Source: Iphinoe sp. HA4291-MV1 (GTDB lineage Bacteria; Cyanobacteriota; Cyanobacteriia; Cyanobacteriales; Nostocaceae). Taken from it: a stretch of 64,000 bases of DNA. The position numbers were made by a program, and so were the translations under genes. Numbering within the stretch: the first letter of the stretch is position 1; the number at the start of each line of letters is the position of its first letter. This document shows positions 27,052 to 36,706 of the stretch, piece after piece. The notes beneath the pieces are model-generated. The model made no database searches, was not told the DNA's origin, and saw only the letters and a list, made by a program, of their open reading frames with translations. The stretch is from NCBI GenBank assembly GCA_019359415.1, contig JAHHHH010000019.1:1-64000 (forward strand). Direction: 5' to 3'.

Positions 27052-27980
27052 TGACAACGAATTTGCAGGGGCGTGGTCATCTTTTAACAGAGCAGGTCAA
27101 CCTTGATAGTCTTGACCTAGACCAGCTTAGTTCCCTTGAATTGGTAGAATTATTTAATCGCGAAGATGCAAAGGCAGTGGCTGCAGTAGCCGCTGCTAAA
27201 CTTCAGCTAGCTCAAGCGATTGAACGTACTGGAGAGTGTTTGCGTCACGGGGGACGACTTTTTTATGTTGGAGCAGGGACAAGTGGTAGGTTAGGAGTGT
27301 TAGACGCCACAGAGTGTCCACCTACTTTTTGCACACCTCCAGAGATGGTACAAGGGATTATTGCTGGTGGTGCAGGTGCGCTAGTACGCAGTTCCGAAGA
27401 TTTGGAGGACAGCGCTCAAGACGGTGAGGCGGCGATCGCTCAACGACAAGTCACGCAACTTGATGTGGTAGTTGGCATTACAGCAGGTGGAACAACGCCT
27501 TTTGTCCACGGTGCAATGAGTGCTGCGCGTCAGCGGGGAGCAACTACTATATTTATAGCTTGCGTTCCTGCCGAACAAGTCAGCTGTGATGCTGATATTG
27601 ATATTCGCTTGTTAACTGGACCAGAGGTACTTGCTGGTTCAACTCGCTTAAAAGCTGGTACAGCAACGAAACTTGCCTTAAATATCCTGTCTACGGGTGT
27701 CATGGTCAAGCTGGGTAAAGTTTATGGCAATCGCATGGTAGATGTGGCGGTAACGAATCAAAAGTTACGCGATCGCGCTTTACGTATTTTACAAGACCTC
27801 ACAGGTTTAAGTCGAGAAGCTGGTGGTTTCTTACTCGAACGTAGTGGCAAGTGGGTAAAGTTGGCGTTATTGATGCATTGGACTGGTTTGGAAAAAGAGG
27901 AGAGCTTACAACTTCTGTCAAAATACCAAGGTAACCTCAGGGCGGCTGTTGCTAGTTACAAAAACAATGACCAATCCTGA
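27051..27980 (+). CDS. murQ: N-acetylmuramic acid 6-phosphate etherase
   Basis: 309 residues, typical for MurQ. The SIS-fold signature GRLFYVGAGTSGRLGVLDAT is present, followed by ECPPTFCTPPEMVQGIIAGG, the ITAGGTTPFVHGAM loop and the C-terminal KLALNILSTGVMVKLGKVYG helix. MurQ cleaves the lactyl ether of MurNAc-6-phosphate to GlcNAc-6-phosphate in peptidoglycan recycling. It overlaps the DUF3110 gene by one base. A hairpin with a T-run follows 38 bp after the stop. Confidence 0.95.
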   Translation: MTTNLQGRGHLLTEQVNLDSLDLDQLSSLELVELFNREDAKAVAAVAAAKLQLAQAIERTGECLRHGGRLFYVGAGTSGRLGVLDATECPPTFCTPPEMVQGIIAGGAGALVRSSEDLEDSAQDGEAAIAQRQVTQLDVVVGITAGGTTPFVHGAMSAARQRGATTIFIACVPAEQVSCDADIDIRLLTGPEVLAGSTRLKAGTATKLALNILSTGVMVKLGKVYGNRMVDVAVTNQKLRDRALRILQDLTGLSREAGGFLLERSGKWVKLALLMHWTGLEKEESLQLLSKYQGNLRAAVASYKNNDQS

Positions 27981-28018
27981 GAATTCTACTTTGAGTTATG
28001 ATTGAAAAAGTGAGGAAT

Positions 28019-28056
28019 GAGGAGTTAGTAACTCCTCACTCGCAATTTTTCTTTTT
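28019..28056 (+). terminator. Terminator after murQ
   Basis: GAGGAGTT (28019-28026) pairs with AACTCCTC (28030-28037), then ACTCGCAATTTTTCTTTTTT. The stem and T-run suit rho-independent termination of the DUF3110-murQ transcript. Confidence 0.75.
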
Positions 28057-28169
28057 TCTAGATTTTTCGCTGATATAGACGCGATAAACTCTCTTAGAGT
28101 AAAATTATGTAAAATCTATGTTAATGACTTTTTAGTATTTATGAAAAAAATAAATTCATTCATGTAATA

Positions 28170-28297
28170 TATAGCAATCCTAAATTATTCGTGAACAACA
28201 AGATTCCCGACTTCTTTAAGAAGTCGGGAATCTGAACAGGCACAATTTCTGCGCAAAGCGCAGGCTACGCCAACACAAATCAAATAGGATTACTATA
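28170..28297. repeat. MITE-like element, copy C
   Basis: Terminal inverted repeats TATAGCAATCCTA and TAGGATTACTATA (one mismatch), with an inner hairpin GATTCCCGACTTCTTTAAGA ending AAGTCGGGAATC. Same family as 19607-19710. The remaining 28298-28580 upstream of the amylase gene is AT-rich without a gene. Confidence 0.85.
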
Positions 28298-28581
28298 GAT
28301 ATCTTAAAACTTATAGTTAACTACTGAATAAAATTAGAAGATAGCTTTTATCAATTTTCTTTCTCAAGAAAGAGGTAAAAAGTACTTTATTATTTCTAAG
28401 GGACGATTGGCTAATTTGTTTGGGAATTAGACAATATTGATGTCTGGCATGATTAGTTCAAAACTTGCTAATGACTAAACGTTAATAGCTTTGAGCCATT
28501 AATTATTTAGTACTTATAGCAACCTTATGACTCATATTTATTTTGCCAGTGCATCTCCTTCTTATATCTTCATATATTTCT

Positions 28582-30240
28582 ATGGCAAAGCCAATTGAAT
28601 TTAATTTATTTGCGCCCTACAATAAAGCCGCTGCTTTAATTGGTTCTTTTTCTAATTGGGAAGCAATTCCAATGGAAAAAGGTGATGACGGGTATTTTCG
28701 CACAAGCGTTGAATTAGAAGACGGTATTTATCAATATAAATTTCGCGTTCAGTCAAGATCTTGGTTTTTTGAACCAGATCAATGGGTAGATGTTACAGAC
28801 CCTTATGCAACTGATATTGATGAATTGAGTGGAAAAGATAACGGTATTGTACAGATAAAAGATGGGAAACGTATAGTCGATACTTACGTTTGGCAACACG
28901 ACGATAAACCCCTACCCGCAGACCACGAATTAGTCATTTATGAACTGCACGTTGGGGACTTTTCTGGTGGTGAAGATGACCCATATGCGCGAGGAAAGTA
29001 CAAACACGTCATTGAGAAGTTAGATTATCTTACTGAACTGGGAATTAACGCCGTTGAGTTAATGCCACTTAAAGAATATCCCGGTGATTATAGTTGGGGT
29101 TACAATCCACGTTTCTTCTTCGCGACAGAATCAAGTTATGGCTCAACAGCAGAGTTGAAAAAGTTAGTTGATGAGTGCCACGCTAGAGGAATTCGCGTCA
29201 TTATCGATGGTATTTATAACCATTCAGAAGCATCAAGTCCATTAACACAAATTGACCACGATTATTGGTATCATCACTCTCCTCGAGATCCTGATAATAA
29301 CTGGGGACCAGAATTTAATTACGAACACTATGATGAAAATTTAGAGACTTATCCTGCTCGTAAATTTATTGGTGATGCAGTCCGTTTTTGGATAAGTGAA
29401 TATCATATTGACGGTATTCGCTACGATGCAGCACGGCAAATGGCTAACTATGACTTCATGCACTGGATTGTCCAAGAAGCCAAAAATACTGCTAGCATGA
29501 AGCCCTTTTATAACATTGCAGAACATATCCCTGAAACAACCAGCATCACTAATGCTGATGGACCAATGGATGGGTGCTGGCACGATAGTTTCTATCATTG
29601 TATTAAGGAACATATCTGTGGTGACACTTTTGATTTAGAACGCCTAAAAGATGTCATTGATTGTAAGCGCCAAGGCTTCATGGGTGCTACAAATGTTGTG
29701 AATTACCTCACTAATCATGACCATGATCGCTTAATGGTGGAACTGGGTAACCACAACATCTTTGATGAAGAAGCTTTTCAACGGCTTAAGTTGGGAGCAG
29801 CTATCCTTATGACAGCTGTTGGTGTACCTTTGATTTGGATGGGTCAAGAGTTTGGCGAGTACAAGCCGAAAACACAAGAGTCATCTAAAATCGAATGGAC
29901 ATTACTAGGCAATGATTTGAATCGTGGCTTGTTTGAATACTACAAAGGTTTAATTCACCTGCGTAAAGACAATCATGCCCTCTACACAGAAAATATTGAC
30001 TTCATCCACGAAAATCCAGAAGCAAAAGTGTTAGCTTACAGCCGTTGGAACGATGAAGGTTCTCGTGTTGTCGTTGTGGCGAATTTCTCAGAAAACTTCT
30101 TAGCTGGCTATCAAGTTCCTCACTTTCCCAATAGTGGCACATGGCACGAGTGGACAGTAAATTATGATGTAGAAGCTGGCGATAACGGCATGATGACTGA
30201 TATTGGACCATACGAAGCCAAAGTGTTTGTTTGGCAGTAA
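28582..30240 (+). CDS. GH13 alpha-amylase/branching-type enzyme with CBM48
   Basis: 552 residues from ATG 28582. Residues 1-100 are a CBM48-like N-terminal domain (LFAPYNKAAALIGSFSNWEA). The GH13 barrel follows with region I IIDGIYNH, region II DGIRYDAAR (nucleophile Asp 282), region III IAEHIP (acid Glu 314) and region IV NYLTNHDHD (Asp 380). A short C-terminal beta domain ends VFVWQ. It resembles cyanobacterial alpha-amylase or branching-enzyme-like proteins acting on glycogen; the exact bond specificity cannot be read from sequence. No signal peptide, so cytoplasmic. An upstream in-frame start at 28543 would add 13 unrelated residues. Confidence 0.88.
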   Translation: MAKPIEFNLFAPYNKAAALIGSFSNWEAIPMEKGDDGYFRTSVELEDGIYQYKFRVQSRSWFFEPDQWVDVTDPYATDIDELSGKDNGIVQIKDGKRIVDTYVWQHDDKPLPADHELVIYELHVGDFSGGEDDPYARGKYKHVIEKLDYLTELGINAVELMPLKEYPGDYSWGYNPRFFFATESSYGSTAELKKLVDECHARGIRVIIDGIYNHSEASSPLTQIDHDYWYHHSPRDPDNNWGPEFNYEHYDENLETYPARKFIGDAVRFWISEYHIDGIRYDAARQMANYDFMHWIVQEAKNTASMKPFYNIAEHIPETTSITNADGPMDGCWHDSFYHCIKEHICGDTFDLERLKDVIDCKRQGFMGATNVVNYLTNHDHDRLMVELGNHNIFDEEAFQRLKLGAAILMTAVGVPLIWMGQEFGEYKPKTQESSKIEWTLLGNDLNRGLFEYYKGLIHLRKDNHALYTENIDFIHENPEAKVLAYSRWNDEGSRVVVVANFSENFLAGYQVPHFPNSGTWHEWTVNYDVEAGDNGMMTDIGPYEAKVFVWQ

Positions 30241-30323
30241 ATTAACGCTAGCGGGCAGTCCGGTCCCCACTACAAAATAAAATAAATTTACACATTTGGG
30301 ATGCTCCCTTTTTCTCCATTTCA

Positions 30324-30484
30324 CTAACACGATTCCCTTTGCGGAGATCGCACGAACGGACAGGCAAGGGCTAAATTTTCTTCCTCATCTGCTCCTTGCT
30401 TGCTAAGTGGTGTAATATGTTCGATTTCAAACGGGAAGTTAAAAACAAGTTCGGGAGCGTGGTAATATTCGCATTGATGATTAG
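30324..30484 (-). pseudogene. HNH endonuclease fragment
   Basis: The minus strand encodes about 53 residues: NHQCEYYHAPELVFNFPFEI, then EHITPLSKQGADEEENLALACP, ending with TAG at 30324. The pattern CEYC...PFEVEHIxPxSxxGxDxxxNLALAC is the core of a common cyanobacterial HNH nuclease family (here the second Cys is Tyr). No start codon or N-terminal part is visible, and the last zinc-binding residues are lost, so this is a remnant. It directly abuts the stop of the coiled-coil gene at 30492. Confidence 0.65.
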
Positions 30485-30491
30485 AAAGTTA

Positions 30492-31739
30492 TTAGCTTTT
30501 TTCCTCAGCAGGTTTCTTGGCTATTTGTACCCAAACAGTTATCAGTCCTAATTCACCATTAAATTTGAACTCAGGTGTGTTGAGGGTGTTGGCTAGCTGT
30601 TCTATCTTGTCAGAGTGTTTGTTTAAGTCTTTAGCAATAATTAAACGCCTATTTCGGTCAATGTGAAAATTTAAAGTAGCTTGCCACTGATCGTAATCAT
30701 TGTGAGCGCGGTCTAGAATAACTCCTAGCTTTTCAAAATAATTAATAATGATATTTGCTATCCATTGGTCGTCGCGAGTCGGTGTAGACCAGTACTGAGG
30801 ACGTTTGAGAGCTTTGATTTCTTCATCTTTTTGGGCTAGTCGCTCCATAGCCTTTTCCAATTCTGCAATGATGTGTTGCATGTATTGGTCGTTATTGGCG
30901 GCTACTTGCTCCGACTCTTTTAGCTTTGCCATGACATCATCATAACTAGCTTTGTGAGTTTCTGCGAATTGAGCTAACGTGCTTTTGGCTTTTTCTTTAC
31001 TGACAGCATCCCGAAGTTTAAAGCATTCACTAACCCCCAAAGTTCTGATAAATTTAACTCTCAAAGATGCTAATTCATCATGGATTTGATTGACAATATC
31101 TATAGTATCAGTCACAAAATCAAGATTTTCATTGCGTTCCATTTCCGCTATCCAATCTTTGTAACTGATATATCTAACTTCAATTTCACTCTTAATTTTA
31201 TTTAAGCTAGTTATCATATGTTCATCTTTAATTCGCTTCATATTGACATTGACTGATTTTTTTAAAGGTTCAAAAATTTCTTCTAGATGTGCATTCAACA
31301 GTTCTTTTATCTTGACGATAAATGTGTCTAAAACAGCTTTAGTAAATAGTTTTTCTTCAGTTGTCTTACCTTGAGAGACTTCTAATTCTGCTTTGAGTAT
31401 GGCGACTGTATATAACAATTTCTTGTTAGCTGACTGCTGTTGTCTTAATTGGTTTTCAATTCCACGTTTTGTCTCTACTTCCTCCGTTAATTCAGCAATT
31501 TTCTTATCCTTAGGTTTAAGAAAACCTTCCATCTGATTATTGGCATCATCTTCATACAGAGAAAAACAGCCTTCATTAGCCACTGCGATCGCACCACTGC
31601 TGATAGCTACAATCCAAGAAAGTGTTTTAGCGTTAGGATTTTCGCTTCTGACAGCCACTACAGCAGCTAAGATACTTAAACTACTTGCGAGTGCGTTAAT
31701 AAGGATTCTGGGTTGTTTTAGAGAAATTTTGTGTGTCAT
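30492..31739 (-). CDS. Coiled-coil membrane protein of unknown function
   Basis: 415 residues that I do not recognise. Two hydrophobic segments near the N-terminus (ALASSLSILAAVVAV and TLSWIVAISSGAIAVANEG, about 17-56) are followed by a long helical region, residues 75-305, with coiled-coil heptads (IAELTEEVETKRGIENQL; QHIIAELEKAMERLAQKDEE). The C-terminal 90 residues (DQWIANIIINYFEKLGVILD, then FNGELGLITVWVQIA) look like a separate alpha/beta domain. The order membrane hairpin, long coiled coil and small domain suggests a scaffold or the anchor of a multi-gene machine, but no partner is adjacent: downstream is only the HNH remnant, upstream 1.5 kb without genes. Confidence 0.7.
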   Translation of the reverse strand: MTHKISLKQPRILINALASSLSILAAVVAVRSENPNAKTLSWIVAISSGAIAVANEGCFSLYEDDANNQMEGFLKPKDKKIAELTEEVETKRGIENQLRQQQSANKKLLYTVAILKAELEVSQGKTTEEKLFTKAVLDTFIVKIKELLNAHLEEIFEPLKKSVNVNMKRIKDEHMITSLNKIKSEIEVRYISYKDWIAEMERNENLDFVTDTIDIVNQIHDELASLRVKFIRTLGVSECFKLRDAVSKEKAKSTLAQFAETHKASYDDVMAKLKESEQVAANNDQYMQHIIAELEKAMERLAQKDEEIKALKRPQYWSTPTRDDQWIANIIINYFEKLGVILDRAHNDYDQWQATLNFHIDRNRRLIIAKDLNKHSDKIEQLANTLNTPEFKFNGELGLITVWVQIAKKPAEEKS

Positions 31740-32812
31740 AATGATGTGGTGACCAAAGAAAGGATAAAAGATATAAAGAATAAAATCTTTGATCCAAAAT
31801 CCCCGGTACGAATAAGCAGATTTATCCGTGGAGAAAAATTAAAACGAAGTATTCTAATTTCAGAGCAAGCAGATTTATTTATCCGTGGGAACCTCACCCC
31901 TTTGGGGTTCGGCAGTTGCTCAGAGGGAGTTTCCCCCCATGAGCGACTGCCTCACTTTATCCTTTATACTTCACCTGTCACCTTCAGTTGACATACTTTC
32001 ACACAGACATGCTACGCGATACAGTGTGAGGTTCTTTTTCCAGAAGTATACTGGGTTGAGCGTTTTATATGAGGAAGATGCTTACCCTTGGTCTATGGGT
32101 GTTAATTGCGGCGTCAACCTTGAGCGCCAATTTATCCCACTGTATAGACAGATTTACCCTAGTATTTAGCATAGTTGACAATAAATTCATACTATACTGT
32201 TTTTTTAGGGCGGGATACAAGGTTGGATATTTTTTCTTTGTAAGTGCCTAATGGGACTCTAAAATTTTCTGGAGTAGAAAGCGCTTAAAAGTCTTTGTGG
32301 ACAAGGCAAATACGTTGACAGCGGTAAAAGTTCCGTAAAACCTGGTAATGAGAAGTGTATGTGCGAAATCTTCTATGATTGAAGCGATTGTGAGCCTACT
32401 TTTTTACAAAGTCCCATTATTTTCCTCTGCAAGCGAGTAATGGAAGTTGTACCGAACTGGTTTTGAATTTGTCAATCCCAGAGGTGAATTGTACGGGTGG
32501 GTGGACTTCCTGATGCTAATAGCCCCGGACCATTAAATCCGGAGGAAATCTGTATTTATGGCGGAGGGGATCGAAGTTCATCTAGCACTTCGCATCTTCT
32601 GTTGTACTTTGGTACTTACGACAAAACGGTTGTCTGTAGTGTATACCGAATCCTTTTTGGTGATATCTGCAATGAATTTCCTTTTGGTTTTATGTCAAAC
32701 TAAATATTGTAAGAATTCTACCAGGTAAAAAGAAGTATTTTACCAATTAGATTGGTAAAATAGTATTATGGTATCTAAAAAAAGATGAACAGTATAGTGA
32801 TGTTGAAGTTGA
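31740..32812. other. 1-kb region without a convincing gene
   Basis: Short open frames are present, but none has recognisable family features. A direct repeat AGCAGATTTAT...CCGTGG occurs at 31818 and 31868. TAATGGGACT at 32249-32258 and AGTCCCATTA at 32410-32419 form 10-bp inverted ends 171 bp apart, possibly a small element. The stretch 32497-32610 (GGLPDANSPGPLNPEEICIY) looks like the tail of a lost protein. Confidence 0.5.
31911..31951. repeat. REP-like hairpin
   Basis: GGCAGTTGCTCA (31911-31922) pairs with TGAGCGACTGCC (31940-31951) around AGGGAGTTTCCCCCC. The sequence resembles the dispersed GGCGGTC/GACCGCC palindromes of cyanobacteria. An adjacent ACCCC-TTT-GGGGT hairpin precedes it. 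Confidence 0.65.
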
Positions 32813-33041
32813 AGAAGAATTCAGTATTCAGCAAATCCTGAGCGGAGCCGGAGACGCTCCACCTCCGCTCAGAATCAATTAGTGGGGGATTGGTGACCCG
32901 CCACTAATTGAAGACCACTAAATCTTTGATTTAGTGGGGGGCTTAAACCCGCTTATTCATCTGAGCGTCGCACAGAATTCCATTCTGTTAGCGGAGCGGG
33001 ACGCAGTCCATTCTGGCTCAGGACTTGCTGAATTCTTTCTT
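32813..33041. repeat. 229-bp nested palindromic element
   Basis: The outer arms AGAAGAATTCAG...CAAATCCTGAGC and GGCTCAGGACTTGCTGAATT are roughly complementary. Inside are independent hairpins: CTGAGCGGAG/CTCCGCTCAG (32839-32872), ATTAGTGG/CCACTAAT (about 32880-32910) and CCACTAAATC/GATTTAGTGG (32915-32937). No coding frame. It is a non-autonomous mobile element or a structured transcript. Confidence 0.75.
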
Positions 33042-33263
33042 GTTAAATTCTAAATCAACTACTGACTAAATAGCTCAGATACAATATTTTCACCAAAACC
33101 TAGCAGCATTCTCAGCTAATTTTAAGCATTTATCAAGGCTAGTTTAAGAAGAGCGCTCATTCTAGTAAATATCATTGAATAACTTAAAGGAGTTCTTCAG
33201 CAACTAAACAACACCCACACTGAAACATATTCATTACACTGCACAATTGAAATTTTAAGAATT

Positions 33264-33674
33264 ATGGCAACTTCAAACAGCGAATCACAGATCAACAAAA
33301 CTGAGAAAGAGTGGCGTGAAGAGTTGACGGCAGAACAATTTTGCGTACTACGTCAACATGCAACAGAACGTCCTCACACCAGCCCACTGAATAAGCAGTA
33401 TGCTAAAGGCACTTATTTGTGTGCTGCATGTGGTCAGCCACTGTTTACATCTGGAACTAAATTTGACAGTGGTACTGGTTGGCCTAGCTTTTTTAACCCA
33501 ATTGAAGGTGCAATTGGCACATCACAAGACAAGTCGTTGTTTATGACCAGAATTGAAGTGCATTGCAGTCGCTGCGATGGACATTTGGGTCATGTGTTCG
33601 ATGATGGTCCCGCACCCACTGGCAAACGCTACTGCATTAACGGTGTTGCTCTGAAGTTTGTTCCACAAGAGTGA
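33264..33674 (+). CDS. msrB: Peptide-methionine (R)-S-oxide reductase MsrB
   Basis: 136 residues. The zinc site CAAC (Cys 53/56) and CSRC (Cys 101/104) is complete, as are TKFDSGTGWPSFF and the catalytic Cys 124 in GKRYCINGVAL. MsrB reduces methionine-R-sulfoxide in oxidised proteins using thioredoxin. The enzyme lacks a signal peptide and is cytoplasmic. The second, resolving Cys position found in some MsrBs is not obvious. Intact. Confidence 0.95.
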   Translation: MATSNSESQINKTEKEWREELTAEQFCVLRQHATERPHTSPLNKQYAKGTYLCAACGQPLFTSGTKFDSGTGWPSFFNPIEGAIGTSQDKSLFMTRIEVHCSRCDGHLGHVFDDGPAPTGKRYCINGVALKFVPQE

Positions 33675-33711
33675 TATTGGGTGTTTGGGCCAGAAGAGTG
33701 ATCGCCCGTAT

Positions 33712-33746
33712 GTACCTCAATGCAAACTCAGTTTGCACTGAGGTAC
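33712..33746. terminator. Hairpin after msrB
   Basis: GTACCTCAATGCAAAC pairs with GTTTGCACTGAGGTAC around loop TCA, with one A/C mismatch. No T-run follows, so it is a transcript-end structure or a dispersed palindrome. The rest of 33747-34040 has no gene. Confidence 0.6.
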
Positions 33747-34061
33747 AAGCGCAGGTACTGCGCTCTGGGCACAAGTGATGGATAAATAACAATTTCGGCG
33801 CAGAATGTTGAGGGCGATTGCAAGGGAAATCAGCGAAGGTCAGTCACATTCTCAAGGGTTTTTAGCCGACTTTTCTTATTATAAATGTTATTAGTATTAC
33901 TGTATATTATATCTAAAATATGTGAGCTTAGGCTCATCTAGCTAGGTGAAATAGTTTCACCCACTTGGATAGCCTAAGTGTGTGAGGTTAAATTTTGTAA
34001 AAAAAGGGACTCTAGTACTAGAGAGATTGATTGCACTTATTAACTCTAGTAAGAGAAACCT

Positions 34062-34598
34062 ATGAAACTTGCAAAATCATTAGCCTCTACAATTGCTGTT
34101 GCTTCTGTTGTTCTTTACGCTGGTATTGCCTCAGCTCAAACGGCTCCAACTCAACTAGTGACAACACGTGGTATGAACGGTAGCTATATTGGTGCTGGTG
34201 TTTCTGCTGGCGTGACCAATGGTGGACGACAAAATGATGCGGCTGTATTAGGTGGAAATGTTCAAGGACGAGTAGCCGTCAAGAATACGCCTGTTTCTGT
34301 TCGTGGTTCTGTTCTGTTTGGTGGTGATTCAACGGCAATTATACCGACACTAACATACGATGCGCCCATCGCTAAAAACACAAACCTTTACATCGGTGGT
34401 GGTTACTCTTTTCTTACCGATGAAGGTCAAGCAAGCCAGTTGGGAAATAAAAATGCACCTGTATTGACTCTTGGTGCGGAAACACAAGTAGCCAAAAACA
34501 CCGTCATCTATGGCGATGCCAAGTGGGGTATTGATGCCTACAAAGGCAGTGATTCAGACGCCCTCAGCTTGCAAGCTGGGGTTGGTTACCGCTTCTAG
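34062..34598 (+). CDS. Small outer-membrane beta-barrel protein
   Basis: 178 residues with a clear signal peptide (ASTIAVASVVLYAGIASAQ, cleavage after about 25). The mature part shows alternating beta strands (SYIGAGVSAGV, NTNLYIGGGYSFL, LSLQAGVGYRF) and ends in aromatic Phe, the signal for outer-membrane insertion. It resembles small cyanobacterial beta-barrel hypothetical proteins with an eight-strand fold. Function unknown; it stands alone, closed by a bidirectional terminator. Confidence 0.75.
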   Translation: MKLAKSLASTIAVASVVLYAGIASAQTAPTQLVTTRGMNGSYIGAGVSAGVTNGGRQNDAAVLGGNVQGRVAVKNTPVSVRGSVLFGGDSTAIIPTLTYDAPIAKNTNLYIGGGYSFLTDEGQASQLGNKNAPVLTLGAETQVAKNTVIYGDAKWGIDAYKGSDSDALSLQAGVGYRF

Positions 34599-34649
34599 TC
34601 CTTCACAAAATCAGTAAAGAAGGATTTTGATGCCATACCAAATGCATAA

Positions 34650-34695
34650 GAGCAGTGAAGTTTTTCCTCTGATTTTATTAGGAGCTTCACTGCTC
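34650..34695. terminator. Bidirectional terminator
   Basis: GAGCAGTGAAG (34650-34660) pairs with CTTCACTGCTC (34685-34695). It lies between the convergent beta-barrel and acetyltransferase genes. Confidence 0.75.
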
Positions 34696-34758
34696 CTTAG
34701 TTATCTTTACAGCAACGAAACACAAGTATCATATTGACCAACAAAGCGCACAATATTT

Positions 34759-35241
34759 TTATGATTTGAAATATTCGTTTTCAAGTATCGACATGATGAC
34801 TAATGAGGAATACTTGTCTTCTTGCTTCACCGCATCTCTGAGGATTCCTTCTTCCTTGAAACCAACTGACTGATAAACGTGTCTAGCACGTTGGTTGTGT
34901 TCAAAGACATCTAACCAAAAACGATGAACATTATACTCTTCAAAAACCTTCTTAATCAGGATATGCAATGCTCTGGTGCCGTATCCTAGTCCTGGTTGAG
35001 CAATAACAATTCGAGTTAACTCAATACTAAGGTTTCGTGATTTGAAGCCAGACAAAATAGCATAACCACTTGCGTCTCCTGGTTCATTTTCAATAATGAA
35101 GTAACGTTTATCAGAATTGTTTAAGTTTCTGCTGTGTTCATCTCGACTCCAGCGAATGATAAAGTCTTTGAACTCATCCCTGGCTTCCTGAGATAAGATA
35201 AATTCAATATCTTTTAATTCAGTATATCGTAACTTTATCAT
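34759..35241 (-). CDS. GNAT family N-acetyltransferase
   Basis: 160 residues with a full GNAT fold: MIKLRYTELKDIEFIL start, LSIELTRIVIAQPGLGYGTR with the acetyl-CoA-binding loop, and FEHNQRARHVYQSVGFKEEG near the end. This resembles the RimJ/RimL-type subgroup that acetylates protein N-termini or small amines. The substrate is not predictable. Single gene, convergent with the beta-barrel gene. Confidence 0.88.
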   Translation of the reverse strand: MIKLRYTELKDIEFILSQEARDEFKDFIIRWSRDEHSRNLNNSDKRYFIIENEPGDASGYAILSGFKSRNLSIELTRIVIAQPGLGYGTRALHILIKKVFEEYNVHRFWLDVFEHNQRARHVYQSVGFKEEGILRDAVKQEDKYSSLVIMSILENEYFKS

Positions 35242-35430
35242 AAATGTTTTTTGAATGAACTGAGTCTCAAAATATGCTATTTTTAAGATAAAAAATTTTC
35301 CATAATAATAGTAATCTAATTCATAAAGCTAATTATTTTAGCTTTGCTACAAAAATAAAAAAATTCTGTATACGAATGTTAGTTAACAAAAATTGTAAAA
35401 ATAATAAATGTGGTTTACTTTTCATAAACT

Positions 35431-36600
35431 GTGGTTACTGTAACTTTTGATGCAATTCTCGACCGTGCCTTGACTGGGTACGATTTGTCTCCCGAAGAGG
35501 GAGTGGTATTGTTAAAACAAACTGACCTCAGAGCAGTTGCCGCTATTTGCGCTACAGCTGATAAACTACGTCAACAGCAAGCGGGAGACACTGTTACCTA
35601 CATCATTAACCGTAATATTAACTTTACCAACATCTGTGAGCAACACTGTAGTTTCTGTGCCTTCCGGCGAGATGAAGGGGAGGTGGGTGCTTACTGGTTA
35701 GATGGAGCGCATATTTTAGAAAAGGCGACAGATGCAGTGCAACGGGGTGCAACGGAAATCTGTATGCAAGGAGGTTTAAACCTACAAGCAAAGGTGAACG
35801 GAAAATCTTTGCCTTATTACCTCAAGCTTGTGGAGAATCTTAAGCAAGAATTTCCCCAACTGCATCTACACGCTTTTTCTCCCCAAGAAGTACAATTCAT
35901 AGCAAGAGAAGATGGACTACAGTATGCTGATGTGATTGTCGCTTTGCGGAATGCTGGTGTTGATTCTATGCCAGGAACAGCAGCTGAAGTGTTAGATGAT
36001 GAAGTCCGGCGCATTATTTGCCCAGAAAAAATTAACACAGCAATATGGCTAGAAATTGTAAGTACAGCTCATAGACTAGGTTTGCACACCACAAGCACAA
36101 TGCTATCAGGGCATATTGAGACGCCAGAACAACAAATTAAGCATTTGGAAAAACTGCGATCGCTCCAACAAACCACCATCCATCGGGGCTACCCTGCTCG
36201 CATAACTGAGTTTATTCTATTACCCTTTGTTGGCAAAGAAGCACCCAAATCTCTACGTCGTCGTGTAGGACACGAACAACCCATTTTGGCGCATGCACTG
36301 CTACTAACTGCTGTAGCACGAATTTTTTTGGGAAACTGGATTCCTAACCATCAGCCGAGTTGGGTAAAACTGGGTTTGGCGGGTGCAACAGAAGCTCTGT
36401 TGTGGGGTTGCAACGATATTGGTGGCACATTAATGGAAGAACATATCACGACAATGGCAGGTGCTCAAGGTGGTACCAATATGGAAGTTGAAACCTTGCA
36501 AGCTGCTATTACTGATTTAGGGCGTCCTTACCAACAACGAGATACTTTGTATCAAAGAGTGGGATCTGCCTGGAATGAGGCGGAAAGTATTTCTCAATAA
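35431..36600 (+). CDS. cofH: FO synthase subunit 2 (CofH)
   Basis: 389 residues. A radical-SAM enzyme with the CxxxCxxC cluster at Cys 69, 73 and 76 (CEQHCSFC), and CofH-specific segments [20 protein letters not shown] and [16 protein letters not shown]. With CofG it builds the deazaflavin FO, the chromophore of some cyanobacterial photolyases. CofG is not in the window. The frame begins with GTG at 35431, preceded by AT-rich sequence. Confidence 0.93.
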   Translation: MVTVTFDAILDRALTGYDLSPEEGVVLLKQTDLRAVAAICATADKLRQQQAGDTVTYIINRNINFTNICEQHCSFCAFRRDEGEVGAYWLDGAHILEKATDAVQRGATEICMQGGLNLQAKVNGKSLPYYLKLVENLKQEFPQLHLHAFSPQEVQFIAREDGLQYADVIVALRNAGVDSMPGTAAEVLDDEVRRIICPEKINTAIWLEIVSTAHRLGLHTTSTMLSGHIETPEQQIKHLEKLRSLQQTTIHRGYPARITEFILLPFVGKEAPKSLRRRVGHEQPILAHALLLTAVARIFLGNWIPNHQPSWVKLGLAGATEALLWGCNDIGGTLMEEHITTMAGAQGGTNMEVETLQAAITDLGRPYQQRDTLYQRVGSAWNEAESISQ

Positions 36601-36706
36601 TTTCTCCCTGTCGGAGCGTCCCTGTGTCCTCTTATTGGATGATCCCCATGATACCAAATCCAGGATACCATAGACGTTGATTTAGGTATTATTTCACTTA
36701 ATGTTT

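Noticed and set aside
32281-32580. A group II intron or retron-like RNA
   Set aside because: I looked for a domain V hairpin and a 5' GUGYG start and found neither.
31885-32703. Several short frames in the gene desert, considered as transposase pieces
   Set aside because: No transposase or TnpB motif (DDE, zinc fingers, RuvC blocks) could be found in any frame.
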